A DNA stretch of 44,941 bases from Enterobacter asburiae (GCF_021440515.1 NZ_JAKCMV010000055.1:1-44941), one strand, 5' to 3'; counted from the stretch's first letter, positions 10,676 through 20,816 are shown. Numbers and translations: made by a program. The notes: generated from the sequence alone by a model not told the origin.

Positions 10676-10685
10676 GTGACGTTAA

Positions 10686-11405
10686 TTACTTCAGCGTCCC
10701 CACCAGCGCCTTACGGCTGTCTTCCAGCGACACCACGCGTTTACACACGTCTTTGCCGAACTGCTGGAAATCGGCTTCCTGATTCTTCCATTCGTTCTGA
10801 ATCGAAGTCTGCAATCCGCCCAGGCTGCCCAGTACGCCCTGCAACGGGTTACCGCCGCCTTTCAGCACGGCTTTGGCGCCCATCTCATTGATGCTGTCCT
10901 GCAAAATGCCGCCCATCGCCTGGTTCACCAGGTTTTGACCGTCGGCACGCACCTGATCGATCGCTTTATAGTGGAACGTCAGGCCGTCGGAGCGTTTCTC
11001 AATGATTCGGTTCATCTGCTCTTTCAGCTGAGCATCCAGCTTCGTCAGGCGAGTGCGCATGTTGCTGCTCTCCCCAACCTCTTTGGTGATGATTTTATCC
11101 AGCGCCACGCGGCTTTTCTCAACGCGCGTCAGGGCGCCGTCGTTGATCCACGGCAGCGCGGTACGCAGTTCGGCCTGATAATCTTTCGCCTGCTCGCGCT
11201 GGGCGGCGGTCAGGGTTTGCTGCTTGCCGTTAAAGGTTACGTTGCCATCCGGGGCGATCACCAGATTGCCGTTTTCGCCTTTGACCTGAACGGTTTGCGG
11301 GTTTAATACCACGTCGTCACGCGGGGTGACGCTACATTTATACTCCGCATGGGCGGTGGTTCCGATTGCTAATAAAGCAACAGCCAGCAACGTTTTGCGC
11401 ATCAT
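10686..11405 (-). CDS. yggN: DUF2884 family protein YggN
   Basis: The 239-residue product matches E. coli YggN in length. A signal peptide (MMRKTLLAVALLAIGTTAHA) precedes EYKCSVTP, so it is probably periplasmic. DUF2884 has no assigned activity. Two ATGs in tandem (11405, 11402) are equivalent starts. It lies downstream of trmB-yggL on the same strand, after a hairpin that may reduce read-through. Confidence 0.93.
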   Translation of the reverse strand: MMRKTLLAVALLAIGTTAHAEYKCSVTPRDDVVLNPQTVQVKGENGNLVIAPDGNVTFNGKQQTLTAAQREQAKDYQAELRTALPWINDGALTRVEKSRVALDKIITKEVGESSNMRTRLTKLDAQLKEQMNRIIEKRSDGLTFHYKAIDQVRADGQNLVNQAMGGILQDSINEMGAKAVLKGGGNPLQGVLGSLGGLQTSIQNEWKNQEADFQQFGKDVCKRVVSLEDSRKALVGTLK

Positions 11406-11419
11406 AAAAACTCCCTAAG

Positions 11420-11446
11420 ACAAAATGGGCCAGCTAATGCTGGCCC
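11420..11446 (-). terminator. Hairpin between yggL and yggN
   Basis: GGGCCAGC (11427-11434), loop TAAT, GCTGGCCC (11439-11446) form a perfect 8-bp stem. Read on the minus strand it is followed by ATTTTGT, a weak intrinsic-terminator tail, so trmB-yggL transcription may partly stop before yggN. Confidence 0.65.
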
Positions 11447-11458
11447 CGTATTGCTTAC

Positions 11459-11785
11459 TTAGTCCCACCAAATATCGAAAAGTTCGCTGATGCGCACGTC
11501 TTCGCATTTGTGGTCTTCAAGCCATTTACGCACGGCAGCCTGATGTTCTTCGGTGCATTTGCCCACTTCTTGCAGGCAGATCAGACCTTCCCATGCCAGA
11601 TAACCGCTGCCATCAAACGCCAGCTTGTTAGGTTCAATAACGTCGCTGATGAAGGCATCAACATCCTGATCAATTTGCTCTACGCTGGTCCCTTCCGGGA
11701 AACGCCACGCGACGGAAAAACCGACTTCCTGGAATTCCTCGATGTGCATTTTTTTACGCAGACGACGGCTACGGTTCTTTGCCAT
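11459..11785 (-). CDS. yggL: YggL family 50S ribosome-binding protein
   Basis: A 108-residue protein of DUF469, the same length as E. coli YggL, beginning [14 protein letters not shown] and ending ELFDIWWD. YggL has been reported to associate with the 50S ribosomal subunit. The ATG at 11785 overlaps the trmB stop by one base (TAATG), giving the family N-terminus; the longer reading from 11815 lies inside trmB. It is translationally coupled to trmB. Confidence 0.94.
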   Translation of the reverse strand: MAKNRSRRLRKKMHIEEFQEVGFSVAWRFPEGTSVEQIDQDVDAFISDVIEPNKLAFDGSGYLAWEGLICLQEVGKCTEEHQAAVRKWLEDHKCEDVRISELFDIWWD

Positions 11786-12504
11786 TATTTCACCCTCTCG
11801 AACATTAAGTCCCATACACCGTGACCAAGACGATGGCCACGCTGTTCAAATTTCGTTACCGGACGTGAGTCCGGGCGCGGTACATAGTCGTTGCTCTCTG
11901 ACTGGTTTTTATAACCGTCCAGCGACGACATCACTTCCAGCATATGTTCCGCATACGGTTCCCAGTCGGTCGCCATGTGGAAGACGCCGCCCAGTTTTAG
12001 CTTACTTTTCACAAGCTCTGCGAAAGGTGCCTGAACGATACGGCGTTTATTATGACGTGCTTTATGCCACGGGTCAGGGAAAAAGAGCTGAACCATGTTC
12101 AAAGAATTGTCAGGAATCATTTTGTGCAGCACTTCCACCGCGTCGTGACACATGACGCGCAGGTTTTCCACGCCCTCTTCGTGCGCGGTCGCCAGGCACG
12201 CACCCACGCCCGGGGAGTGAACCTCAATACCGAGGAAGTTCTGCTCAGGACGGGCTTTCGCCATCGCGACCAGCGAGGTGCCCATACCAAAGCCAATCTC
12301 CAGCGTCACGGGCGCTTCGCGGCCAAACAGTTCGGCAAAATCCACAGGCTGCTCGCTGAACTCAACGCCCATCACCGGCCAGTAGTTGTCCAGCGCATGT
12401 TGCTGCCCTTTTGTCAGGCGGCCCTGACGGCGGACAAAGCTGCGAATACGGCGCAGCGGGCGACCGTTTTCATCAAATTCCGGTGAAATGACGTCGTTTT
12501 TCAT
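11785..12504 (-). CDS. trmB: tRNA (guanine-N7)-methyltransferase TrmB
   Basis: The 239-residue enzyme (E. coli 239) makes m7G46 in tRNAs using SAM. The start [16 protein letters not shown] at 12504 is the family one; 14 extra upstream residues have no support. Motif I is [11 protein letters not shown], with [11 protein letters not shown] and the characteristic [16 protein letters not shown]. It is divergent from mutY and is followed directly by yggL. Confidence 0.96.
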   Translation of the reverse strand: MKNDVISPEFDENGRPLRRIRSFVRRQGRLTKGQQHALDNYWPVMGVEFSEQPVDFAELFGREAPVTLEIGFGMGTSLVAMAKARPEQNFLGIEVHSPGVGACLATAHEEGVENLRVMCHDAVEVLHKMIPDNSLNMVQLFFPDPWHKARHNKRRIVQAPFAELVKSKLKLGGVFHMATDWEPYAEHMLEVMSSLDGYKNQSESNDYVPRPDSRPVTKFEQRGHRLGHGVWDLMFERVK

Positions 12505-12648
12505 AAAAGAGTTGTCTGCTTGTGAGAGTGTTCGGGAAACGGGCATTATCCAAAGTTAAGGCTTCTATGCAAGCATGGGAAAGATCCGGTTTACAGCAGA
12601 TGGACGCTGTGCTGCAATCTGCGTCCCTGATTAAGCGAATCGATGACC

Positions 12649-13701
12649 ATGCAAGCCTCTCAATTTTCAGCCCAGGTGCTGGACTGGTACGACAAATACG
12701 GGCGTAAAACCCTGCCCTGGCAAATTGAAAAAACGCCCTACAAAGTATGGCTCTCCGAGGTGATGTTGCAACAAACGCAGGTCGCCACGGTTATCCCCTA
12801 TTTCGAGCGTTTTATGGCGCGCTTCCCGACGGTCACCGATCTCGCAAACGCCCCCGTTGATGAGGTGCTGCACCTGTGGACCGGGCTTGGCTATTACGCC
12901 CGCGCGCGCAACCTGCATAAAGCCGCGCAGCAGATTGCCACGCTGCATAAGAGTACATTCCCGGAAACGTTCGACGAAGTGGCCGACCTGCCCGGCGTCG
13001 GACGCTCAACGGCAGGCGCGATCCTCTCCCTTTCCCTCGGCAAGCATTTTCCGATTCTCGACGGCAACGTAAAACGCGTGCTGGCCCGCTGCTACGCTGT
13101 AGACGGCTGGCCTGGAAGGAAAGAGGTGGAAAAACGGCTGTGGGAGATCAGCGAAGCGGTTACCCCGGCCAACGGCGTGGAGCGTTTTAATCAGGCGATG
13201 ATGGATCTCGGGGCGATGGTCTGCACGCGCTCAAAACCGAAGTGCGAACTGTGCCCGGTCAATAATATTTGCGTGGCGTATGCCAAAGGCACCTGGGCAC
13301 AGTATCCAGGCAAAAAGCCGAAGCAGACGCTGCCGGAGCGCACCGGGTATATGTTGTTGATGCAACACAATGACGAGGTGTTCCTCGCCCGTCGCCCGCC
13401 GAGCGGCCTGTGGGGTGGTCTATACTGCTTCCCACAGTTTGAAGATGAAGCCTCGCTTAGGGAATGGCTTAAACAGCGCGGGATTGCTGCCGATAACCTC
13501 CAGCAACAGACCGCGTTTCGCCATACGTTTAGCCATTTCCATCTGGATATTGTGCCAATGTGGCTTCCCGTGTCCTCATTCAGCTCGTGCATGGATGAAG
13601 GCCAGGCTCTCTGGTATAACTTAGCGCAACCGCCCTCTGTCGGGCTGGCGGCTCCCGTAGAGCGCCTGTTACAGCAATTACGTGCCGGTGCACTGGTTTA
13701 G
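12649..13701 (+). CDS. mutY: Adenine DNA glycosylase MutY
   Basis: Removes adenine mispaired with 8-oxoguanine or guanine. From ATG 12649 it is 350 residues, as in E. coli; ATG 12643 would add two residues. Visible are E37 in [11 protein letters not shown], the helix-hairpin-helix [13 protein letters not shown], catalytic D138 in [10 protein letters not shown], and the [4Fe-4S] cysteines [17 protein letters not shown] (spacing 6-2-5). The C-terminal NUDIX-like domain that reads 8-oxoG includes [14 protein letters not shown]. yggX and mltC follow, as in E. coli. Confidence 0.97.
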   Translation: MQASQFSAQVLDWYDKYGRKTLPWQIEKTPYKVWLSEVMLQQTQVATVIPYFERFMARFPTVTDLANAPVDEVLHLWTGLGYYARARNLHKAAQQIATLHKSTFPETFDEVADLPGVGRSTAGAILSLSLGKHFPILDGNVKRVLARCYAVDGWPGRKEVEKRLWEISEAVTPANGVERFNQAMMDLGAMVCTRSKPKCELCPVNNICVAYAKGTWAQYPGKKPKQTLPERTGYMLLMQHNDEVFLARRPPSGLWGGLYCFPQFEDEASLREWLKQRGIAADNLQQQTAFRHTFSHFHLDIVPMWLPVSSFSSCMDEGQALWYNLAQPPSVGLAAPVERLLQQLRAGALV

Positions 13702-13727
13702 CATCGGCAACAAAAAGAGGAATGAGT

Positions 13728-14000
13728 ATGGCCAGAACCATTTTTTGCACCTTCCTACAGCGTGACGCTGAAGGCCAGGATTTTCAGCTTTACCCGGGCG
13801 AACTGGGCAAGCGCATTTTCAACGAGATCTCCAAAGAAGCCTGGGGCCAGTGGCAGAAAAAGCAGACCATGCTGATTAACGAGAAAAAGCTCAGCATGAT
13901 GAACCCGGAGCACCGCAAGCTGCTGGAGCAGGAGATGGTCAACTTCCTGTTCGAGGGTAAAGACGTTCACATCGAAGGCTATACGCCACCGGAAAAATAA
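13728..14000 (+). CDS. yggX: YggX family Fe(2+)-trafficking protein
   Basis: A 90-residue protein (E. coli 91), with [20 protein letters not shown] at the start and [20 protein letters not shown] after it. YggX protects iron-sulfur clusters and limits oxidative damage. GAGG at 13713-13716 favours the ATG at 13728 over 13722. It lies 26 bases after mutY, a [4Fe-4S] enzyme, and is probably in one transcript with it. Confidence 0.94.
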   Translation: MARTIFCTFLQRDAEGQDFQLYPGELGKRIFNEISKEAWGQWQKKQTMLINEKKLSMMNPEHRKLLEQEMVNFLFEGKDVHIEGYTPPEK

Positions 14001-14015
14001 TATCGCGCTGCTGGT

Positions 14016-15201
<1,186 letters not shown>

Positions 15202-15207
15202 TCGATA

Positions 15208-15285
15208 CCCCTCACCCTACCCTCTCCCCAAAGGGGAGAGGGTGTTCAAGTTCCCTCTCCCCGTGAGAGAGGGTCAGGGTGAGGG
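15208..15285. repeat. ~80-bp palindromic intergenic repeat, copy 2
   Basis: Same plan as the repeat at 10595-10675. CCCCTCACCC plus CCCTCTCCCC (15208-15229), a 3-base loop and GGGGAGAGGG (15233-15242) form one hairpin. A ~10-base spacer follows, then CCCTCTCCCC (15253-15262), and the closing arms GAGAGGG and GGGTGAGGG end near 15284. The two copies differ mainly in the loops and the 3-base spacers. Confidence 0.85.
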
Positions 15286-15484
15286 CATCAGGCCGCACCC
15301 CATTTCACCCCACCCATACGAAAATGTTATTTGCATCACAATCCAAACTGCAAATTAATGTGGATTGCATTTTTTTGCGGGAGGTAACAAAACATATCGT
15401 TGCCCGCTGATAGAATTGCACCAAATACAAACCCTGAATGTTCCTATAACAACATATCTCCCGCTCACTTGTGAGGAAAGTAAC

Positions 15485-16741
15485 ATGAACCTTAAGCTGC
15501 AGCTTAAAATCTTGTCGTTTCTGCAGTTCTGCCTGTGGGGCAGCTGGCTGACCACACTCGGCTCCTATATGTTTGTGACGCTGAAGTTCGACGGCGCGTC
15601 AATCGGTGCCGTCTACAGCTCGCTGGGTATTGCGGCGGTCTTTATGCCAACGCTGCTGGGGATCGTGGCGGACAAATGGCTCAGCGCCAAATGGCTGTAC
15701 ATGCTTTGCCACCTTGTCGGGGCGGGAACGCTGTTTATGGCGGCAGAGGTCACCACGCCGGGCGCGATGTTTATGGTGATCCTGCTTAACTCGCTGGCCT
15801 ATATGCCAACGCTTGGCCTGATCAACACCATTTCCTACTACCGCCTGAAATCCGCGGGGCTGGATATCGTTACCGACTTCCCGCCAATCCGTATCTGGGG
15901 CACCATCGGCTTTATCATGGCGATGTGGGGCGTGAGCTTCGCAGGCTTCGAGCTGAGCCATATGCAGCTTTACATTGGCGCGGCGCTCTCCGTGGTGCTG
16001 GCGATCTTCACCCTGACGCTGCCAACCATTCCGGTTTCTAACCAGCAGAAAAACCAGAGCTGGAGCACCATGCTCGGCCTGGACGCCTTCGCGCTGTTCA
16101 AAAACAAGCGTATGGCGATCTTCTTTATCTTCTCCATGCTGCTGGGCGCGGAGCTGCAAATCACCAATATGTTCGGCAACACCTTCCTGCACAGCTTCGA
16201 TAACAACCCGCTGTTCTCTGGCAGCTTTATCGTTGAGCATGCGTCGGTGATGATGTCCATTTCTCAGATTTCCGAGACCCTGTTCATCCTGACCATCCCG
16301 TTCTTCCTGAGCCGCTACGGCATCAAGAACGTGATGCTTATCAGTATCGCAGCGTGGATGCTGCGTTTCGGTCTGTTCGCCTACGGCGACCCGAGCGCGT
16401 TCGGCACCGTGCTGCTGGTGCTGTCGATGATTGTTTACGGCTGCGCCTTCGACTTCTTCAACATCTCCGGTTCGGTGTTTGTGGAAAAAGAGGTCAAGCC
16501 TGAAATTCGCGCCAGCGCGCAGGGGATGTTCCTGATGATGACCAACGGCTTCGGCTGTATTCTGGGCGGTGTGGTGAGCGGGAAAGTGGTTGAGATGTAC
16601 ACCACCAACGGCATTACCGACTGGCAGCCAGTGTGGCTTATCTTCGCGGGCTATTCTCTGGTGCTGTTCTTCGCGTTTATCGCGCTGTTCAAGTACAAAC
16701 ACGTGCGCCAGCCGCACGGCGCGCAGCCAATCGCGCATTAA
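15485..16741 (+). CDS. nupG: Nucleoside:H+ symporter NupG
   Basis: The 418-residue protein equals E. coli NupG. It is an inner-membrane MFS transporter (NHS family) taking up purine and pyrimidine nucleosides. From ATG 15485 the conserved start is MNLKLQLKILSFLQFCLWGS, with about twelve hydrophobic helices. A longer in-frame reading from 15365 enters the leader. In E. coli nupG is controlled by CytR, DeoR and CRP; the upstream region 15300-15480 is AT-rich, but I could not place an operator with confidence. Confidence 0.96.
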   Translation: MNLKLQLKILSFLQFCLWGSWLTTLGSYMFVTLKFDGASIGAVYSSLGIAAVFMPTLLGIVADKWLSAKWLYMLCHLVGAGTLFMAAEVTTPGAMFMVILLNSLAYMPTLGLINTISYYRLKSAGLDIVTDFPPIRIWGTIGFIMAMWGVSFAGFELSHMQLYIGAALSVVLAIFTLTLPTIPVSNQQKNQSWSTMLGLDAFALFKNKRMAIFFIFSMLLGAELQITNMFGNTFLHSFDNNPLFSGSFIVEHASVMMSISQISETLFILTIPFFLSRYGIKNVMLISIAAWMLRFGLFAYGDPSAFGTVLLVLSMIVYGCAFDFFNISGSVFVEKEVKPEIRASAQGMFLMMTNGFGCILGGVVSGKVVEMYTTNGITDWQPVWLIFAGYSLVLFFAFIALFKYKHVRQPHGAQPIAH

Positions 16742-16755
16742 TCTTTGCCGTGTTG

Positions 16756-16786
16756 TGCCCGGTAACGGCGTCGCCTTACCGGGCCT
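16756..16786. repeat. REP-like hairpin between nupG and speC
   Basis: GCCCGGTAA (16757-16765) and TTACCGGGC (16776-16784) form a 9-bp stem with a loop that is itself self-complementary. It lies between the convergent ends of nupG and speC and may stop or protect both transcripts. Confidence 0.75.
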
Positions 16787-16801
16787 GCATTTCTGAACGC
16801 G

Positions 16802-18937
16802 TTATTTCAACACGTACCCATACAGCCGTTTGATCCCGTCCGCATCTTTCTCGCTATAGACCCCTTGCAGCTCCGGCGAAAAGCCCGGCAGCAGGTTAAC
16901 GCCCTCTTCCAGCGCCAGGAAGTAACGCTGTACCGCCCCGCCCCAGACTTCACCCGGCACGACGCACAGCACGCCCGGCGGGTACGGCAGCGCGCCTTCG
17001 GCGGCGATTCGACCTTCGGCATCACGAATGCGCACCAGCTCAACGTTGCCGCGAATGTACGCCTGATTCGCGTCCTGCGGGTTCATCGCCACGACAGGCA
17101 GGCTCTCTTTGCGGAACATCGCTTTTTGCAGATCCTTGACGTTGAAACTGACGTACAGGTCGTGCATCTCCTGGCACAGCTCGCGCAGCGTGTAATCGCG
17201 ATAGCGCACCGGGTATTTCTGGTAGATGGTCGGCAGCACGTCTGCAAGCGGGGTGTCATCCTCAATGTGCTGTTCAAACTGGCCGAGCATTGCCACCAGC
17301 TGCGCCATCTTCTCGGCGCTTTCCGCCGGCGTCAGCAGGAACAGAATGGAGTTGAGATCGCACTTCTCCGGCACGATGCCGTTTTCACGCAGGTAGTGCG
17401 CAAGGATGGTCGCCGGAATGCCAAAGTCGGTGTAGTTCCCGGTTTCAGCATCGATACCCGGCGTGGTCAGCAGCAGCTTGCACGGGTCGACAAAATACTG
17501 CTCGCTGGCATAGCCCTCAAAGCCATGCCACTTCGCACCCGGCTCAAAGCTGAAGAAGCGACGCTCGCTGGCGATGGTGGACGTCGCGTGATCCTGCCAC
17601 GGACGCCCCGCCACCATCGGCGGAATAAAGGGTTTGATCATGTGGCAGTTGGCAATGATCGCCTTACGCGCCTCAATGCCCAGCTCGACGCACTCGGCCC
17701 ACAGCCGGCGTCCGCTTTCCCCTTCATGGATTTTGGCGTTCACGTCGAGCGCGGCAAACAGCGGATAAAACGGGCTGGTCGACGCGTGCAGCATAAAGGC
17801 GTTGTTCAGCCGCTTATGCGGGCAAAAACGCGCCTGACCGCGAATGTGGTTATCTTTTTTATGGATCTGCGACGTTTGCGAGAACCCGGCCTGCTGCTTG
17901 TGCACCGATTGGGTTACAAAAATGCCCGGATCGTTTTCGGTAAGTTCCAGCAGCAGCGGCGAGCTGTCCGCCATCATCGGAATGAACTGCTCGTAGCCTA
18001 CCCACGCCGAGTCAAAGAGGATGTAGTCGCAGAGGTGGCCAATTTTGTCCACCACCTGACGGGCGTTGTAAATCGTGCCGTCGTAGGTGCCGAGCTGGAT
18101 CACCGCCAGGCGGAACGGACGTGCCTCATGCGCTTTTTCCGGCGCAACGTCGCGGATCAGAGTGCGCAGATAGTCCTCGTCGAAGCAGTGCTCGTCAATG
18201 CCGCCGATAAAGCCAAAGGGATTGCGCGCCGCCTCAAGATAGACCGGCGTCGCGCCCGCCTGGATCAACGCCCCGTGGTGGTTGGATTTATGGTTGTTGC
18301 GGTCAAAGAGCACCAGATCGCCACGGGTCAGCAGCGCGTTGGTGACGACCTTATTGGCGGCGGACGTCCCGTTAAGCACGAAGTAGGTCTTATCGGCGTT
18401 AAAGACTTTGGCCGCGAACTTCTGCGCGTGTTTGGCTGAACCTTCGTGGATCAGTAAGTCCCCAAGCTTGACGTCGGCGTTGCACATATCGGCGCGAAAA
18501 ACGTTCTCACCGAAGAAATCATAGAACTGACGGCCCGCGGGATGTTTCCTGAAAAACGCGCCGTGCTGGTGCCCCGGACAGGCAAAGGTGCTGTTATTCA
18601 TCGCCACGTACTGACTCAGGGTGTCAAAAAATGGCGGCAGGAGGTTCTCTTCGTACTGGCAGGCGGCGGTTTCCAGTTCCAGGAACTCCTGCGCTTTACC
18701 TGATATCACGCCCGTGACACCATCAGGAACATCCGTCTGCTCTTGCGAGAACATAAAGACCGGCAGCTGAAAGCCCGTACGTTTCAGTAACGCGAGGATG
18801 CCGCTGCGGCTCTCAGCGACCGTCATGACGACTGCCGCCACGTCGGTAAAGTCAGTATTGTCCAGCGTCACCTTTTCGCGGTGCGTAGACACAGTGGCGA
18901 CCAGCTCGCGGCTGACGGCAATTTTCAAGGATTTCAT
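16802..18937 (-). CDS. speC: Constitutive ornithine decarboxylase SpeC
   Basis: A 711-residue fold-type I PLP enzyme, the length of E. coli SpeC, converting ornithine to putrescine at the head of polyamine synthesis. It has an N-terminal response-regulator-like wing domain (DFTDVAAVVMTVAESRSGIL), then the large PLP domain with HQHGAFFRKHPAG, SAWVGYEQFIP and the Schiff-base lysine at about residue 347 in TQSVHKQQAGFSQ. The C-terminal block is PPGVLCVVPGEVWGGAVQ. Its 5' leader runs into the structured 18938-19336 region shared with divergent yqgA. Confidence 0.97.
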   Translation of the reverse strand: MKSLKIAVSRELVATVSTHREKVTLDNTDFTDVAAVVMTVAESRSGILALLKRTGFQLPVFMFSQEQTDVPDGVTGVISGKAQEFLELETAACQYEENLLPPFFDTLSQYVAMNNSTFACPGHQHGAFFRKHPAGRQFYDFFGENVFRADMCNADVKLGDLLIHEGSAKHAQKFAAKVFNADKTYFVLNGTSAANKVVTNALLTRGDLVLFDRNNHKSNHHGALIQAGATPVYLEAARNPFGFIGGIDEHCFDEDYLRTLIRDVAPEKAHEARPFRLAVIQLGTYDGTIYNARQVVDKIGHLCDYILFDSAWVGYEQFIPMMADSSPLLLELTENDPGIFVTQSVHKQQAGFSQTSQIHKKDNHIRGQARFCPHKRLNNAFMLHASTSPFYPLFAALDVNAKIHEGESGRRLWAECVELGIEARKAIIANCHMIKPFIPPMVAGRPWQDHATSTIASERRFFSFEPGAKWHGFEGYASEQYFVDPCKLLLTTPGIDAETGNYTDFGIPATILAHYLRENGIVPEKCDLNSILFLLTPAESAEKMAQLVAMLGQFEQHIEDDTPLADVLPTIYQKYPVRYRDYTLRELCQEMHDLYVSFNVKDLQKAMFRKESLPVVAMNPQDANQAYIRGNVELVRIRDAEGRIAAEGALPYPPGVLCVVPGEVWGGAVQRYFLALEEGVNLLPGFSPELQGVYSEKDADGIKRLYGYVLK

Positions 18938-19336
18938 AAGCGCAAATACCCGTTTCAGGGGAGAAAAGGCCCCGGACAGAGGAAATCCCCTGCCCCGTGA
19001 ACGCGTCTGTTCGGAATCAGCTCCGACCGCCAGACATCAGTAAAATCAGAACGCGTCTGGTTTTACTGTTGTCCTGCAATGAGCCAGCGTTACCCTCACC
19101 GCACGGTGAGACAAGGAGAGCGTGGGACGATACGGACAGGCGGTTGCGCAGCGGTGAACAGTGGCATTGTTGGCGGCTCCGTATCAGAAAAGGAGAAAAT
19201 TCGCGCAATCATGTCACCTTTTATTTTGGGGTGCAACAAGCAATCTTTATGCATTCGTCCGTACAAAGCTGACCATTTAGCACGGATGTCATGCCATAAT
19301 AATGCAATATCAGTGATTAAATAACAGGAGCTTACC
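18938..19336. promoter_or_regulatory. speC-yqgA divergent region with nested dyads
   Basis: A 399-base gap with no convincing gene. Two inverted repeats interlock: CCAGAC (19030-19035) with GTCTGG (19055-19060), and CAGTAAAA (19038-19045) with TTTTACTG (19061-19068). The order allows an H-type pseudoknot or two mutually exclusive stems in the speC leader. GAACGCGTCTG is directly repeated at 18999-19009 and 19049-19059. CTCACCG/CGGTGAG (19095-19110) forms a further tight hairpin. AGGAG at 19326-19330 is the yqgA ribosome-binding site. Confidence 0.55.
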
Positions 19337-20050
19337 GTGGTTATCGGGCCATTCATAAACGCAGGTGCCGTTTTGCTGGGCGGGGTGCTTGGCGCAGTAC
19401 TCAGCCAGCGCTTACCGGAACGCATCCGCTCGTCCATGCCCTCCATTTTTGGTCTGGCATCCTTAGGCATCGGTATTTTACTGGTGATCAAATGCGCCAA
19501 CCTGCCGGTGATGGTGCTGGCGACGCTGCTCGGCGCGTTGATTGGTGAGTTTTGCTATCTGGAGAAAGGGATTAACAGCGCGGTGGGGAGAGCGAAGAAC
19601 CTGATAGCGCGCCCCGGCAAGGCGAAAAACGGCTCGCATGAAACCTTTATACAGAACTACGTCGCGATAATTATTCTTTTTTGTGCCAGCGGCACGGGGA
19701 TTTTTGGTTCGATGCAGGAAGGGATGACCGGCGACCCCAGCATACTGATTGCTAAGGCATTTCTGGATTTCTTTACCGCCACGATTTTTGCCACCACGCT
19801 CGGTGTCGCCGTAGCTGCAATCAGCGTTCCGATGCTGCTCATCCAGCTGGCGCTTGCCACCTGCGCGACGCTGATTCTGCCGCTAACAACACCCGCCATG
19901 ATGGCCGATTTCACCGCCGTCGGGGGGCTGCTGCTGCTCGCAACCGGGCTGCGTATTTGTGGTATTAAGATGTTCGCGGTGGTGAATATGCTGCCCGCCC
20001 TGCTGCTCGCCATGCCGCTTTCAGCGCTCTGGACGCATTTTTTCGCTTAA
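19337..20050 (+). CDS. yqgA: DUF554 family inner-membrane protein YqgA
   Basis: A 237-residue polytopic membrane protein of DUF554 (E. coli about 235). The start is GTG at 19337 with AGGAG seven bases upstream. Glycine-rich hydrophobic helices (GAVLLGGVLGAVLSQRLPER, IILFCASGTGIFGSMQEG) are typical. Possibly a transporter; substrate unknown. It lies between speC and tRNA-Phe, as in E. coli. Confidence 0.93.
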   Translation: MVIGPFINAGAVLLGGVLGAVLSQRLPERIRSSMPSIFGLASLGIGILLVIKCANLPVMVLATLLGALIGEFCYLEKGINSAVGRAKNLIARPGKAKNGSHETFIQNYVAIIILFCASGTGIFGSMQEGMTGDPSILIAKAFLDFFTATIFATTLGVAVAAISVPMLLIQLALATCATLILPLTTPAMMADFTAVGGLLLLATGLRICGIKMFAVVNMLPALLLAMPLSALWTHFFA

Positions 20051-20145
20051 GTTTCCGTCGAGGTGGTGAGAGAGTGTGCAGTCTGTAACGAAAACAACAA
20101 ATTTCGTTGACGACAAACCGCGAATCGGGTTTAATGCGCCCCGTT

Positions 20146-20221
20146 GCCCGGATAGCTCAGTCGGTAGAGCAGGGGATTGAAAATCCCCGTGTCCTTGGTT
20201 CGATTCCGAGTCCGGGCACCA
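20146..20221 (+). tRNA. pheV: tRNA-Phe (GAA)
   Basis: The 76-base cloverleaf starts GCCCGGATAGCTCAG, has anticodon GAA at 20179-20181 within GGGGATTGAAAATCCCC, a T-arm GGTTCGATTCC and an encoded CCA end. After yqgA this is the pheV locus, a well-known insertion site for P4-type islands. The gene is intact, as expected when an element has integrated into and regenerated its 3' end. Confidence 0.97.
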
Positions 20222-20232
20222 CTATTCATAAG

Positions 20233-20257
20233 GCCTCGCTGCAAAGCGGGGCTTTTT
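20233..20257 (+). terminator. Intrinsic terminator after tRNA-Phe
   Basis: GCCTCGC (20233-20239), loop TGCAAA, GCGGGGC (20246-20252), followed by five T. This is a standard rho-independent terminator for the tRNA transcript. Confidence 0.85.
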
Positions 20258-20816
20258 CCTTTTCTGGCTACGGTAGATTTCTGGTCGTTGCAACACGTTA
20301 TTTTTTTGCTGGATTTCTCGCCATTTTCGCTGATATTCGTTACTTTTAGACACCTCAACATCCTCTGATGTACCTTTTCCTAACCTCACTGCTACGGTCT
20401 TTCTACGGTCCTTTACGGTTCCTTTCTCTCAGATCATTCATAAATACGGGGAAAACGGGGGAATATCATTTCTCCTTAATCCGCTGGTCTTAACGTGATT
20501 TTGTCGCGGGGAATAGGGTGGGGAAATCCCCAATAGCAAGCGGGGAAACCAGGCAGCATACACCCTCCACCATTCACATGGGGATTTTCACCAGTCCGTC
20601 CACCTGCAACAAGCTCTTCTTGCCCTTTCACTTCTTACCGTTTTCAGAATCCCCCGTCCTCCACGCCATCATAAAATGGTTTATCCGTAGTACTACTTGA
20701 GCTAAACGTATTGGACTGTTAAAGCTGAGTGTCCGCTGTCGAGGGATATGCGGGCATTACTAGCAGCATTCTGAGTGAAACAACGGGGAGCATGTCACGC
20801 TTCCCAACCCGTTATT
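20258..20816. other. Gene-free att-flanking region with phased repeats
   Basis: No gene is visible in these ~560 bases. TACGGT plus a T/C-rich tail is repeated three times at 20393, 20404 and 20414, with 10-11-bp (one helical turn) spacing. GGGG-rich motifs recur between 20447 and 20583, including the palindrome GGGGAAATCCCC near 20520. These look like arm-type or accessory protein sites of an integrated element. CTCCACGCCAT at 20659-20669 recurs at 24912, just ahead of the integrase gene. No integrase ORF follows here, contrary to usual P4-type layout. Confidence 0.55.

Noticed and set aside
15599..16738. 379-codon frame antisense to nupG
   Set aside because: Same cause: a His/Arg-rich shadow with no family features, opposite a full-length NupG.
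16865..18439. Long open frame (524 codons) antisense to speC
   Set aside because: It lies wholly inside speC, which matches E. coli SpeC end to end. High-GC codon use leaves the opposite frame open.
20393..20424. Possible CRISPR-like direct repeats
   Set aside because: Units are about 10-11 bp with no spacers and no cas genes in the window; phased protein sites fit better.
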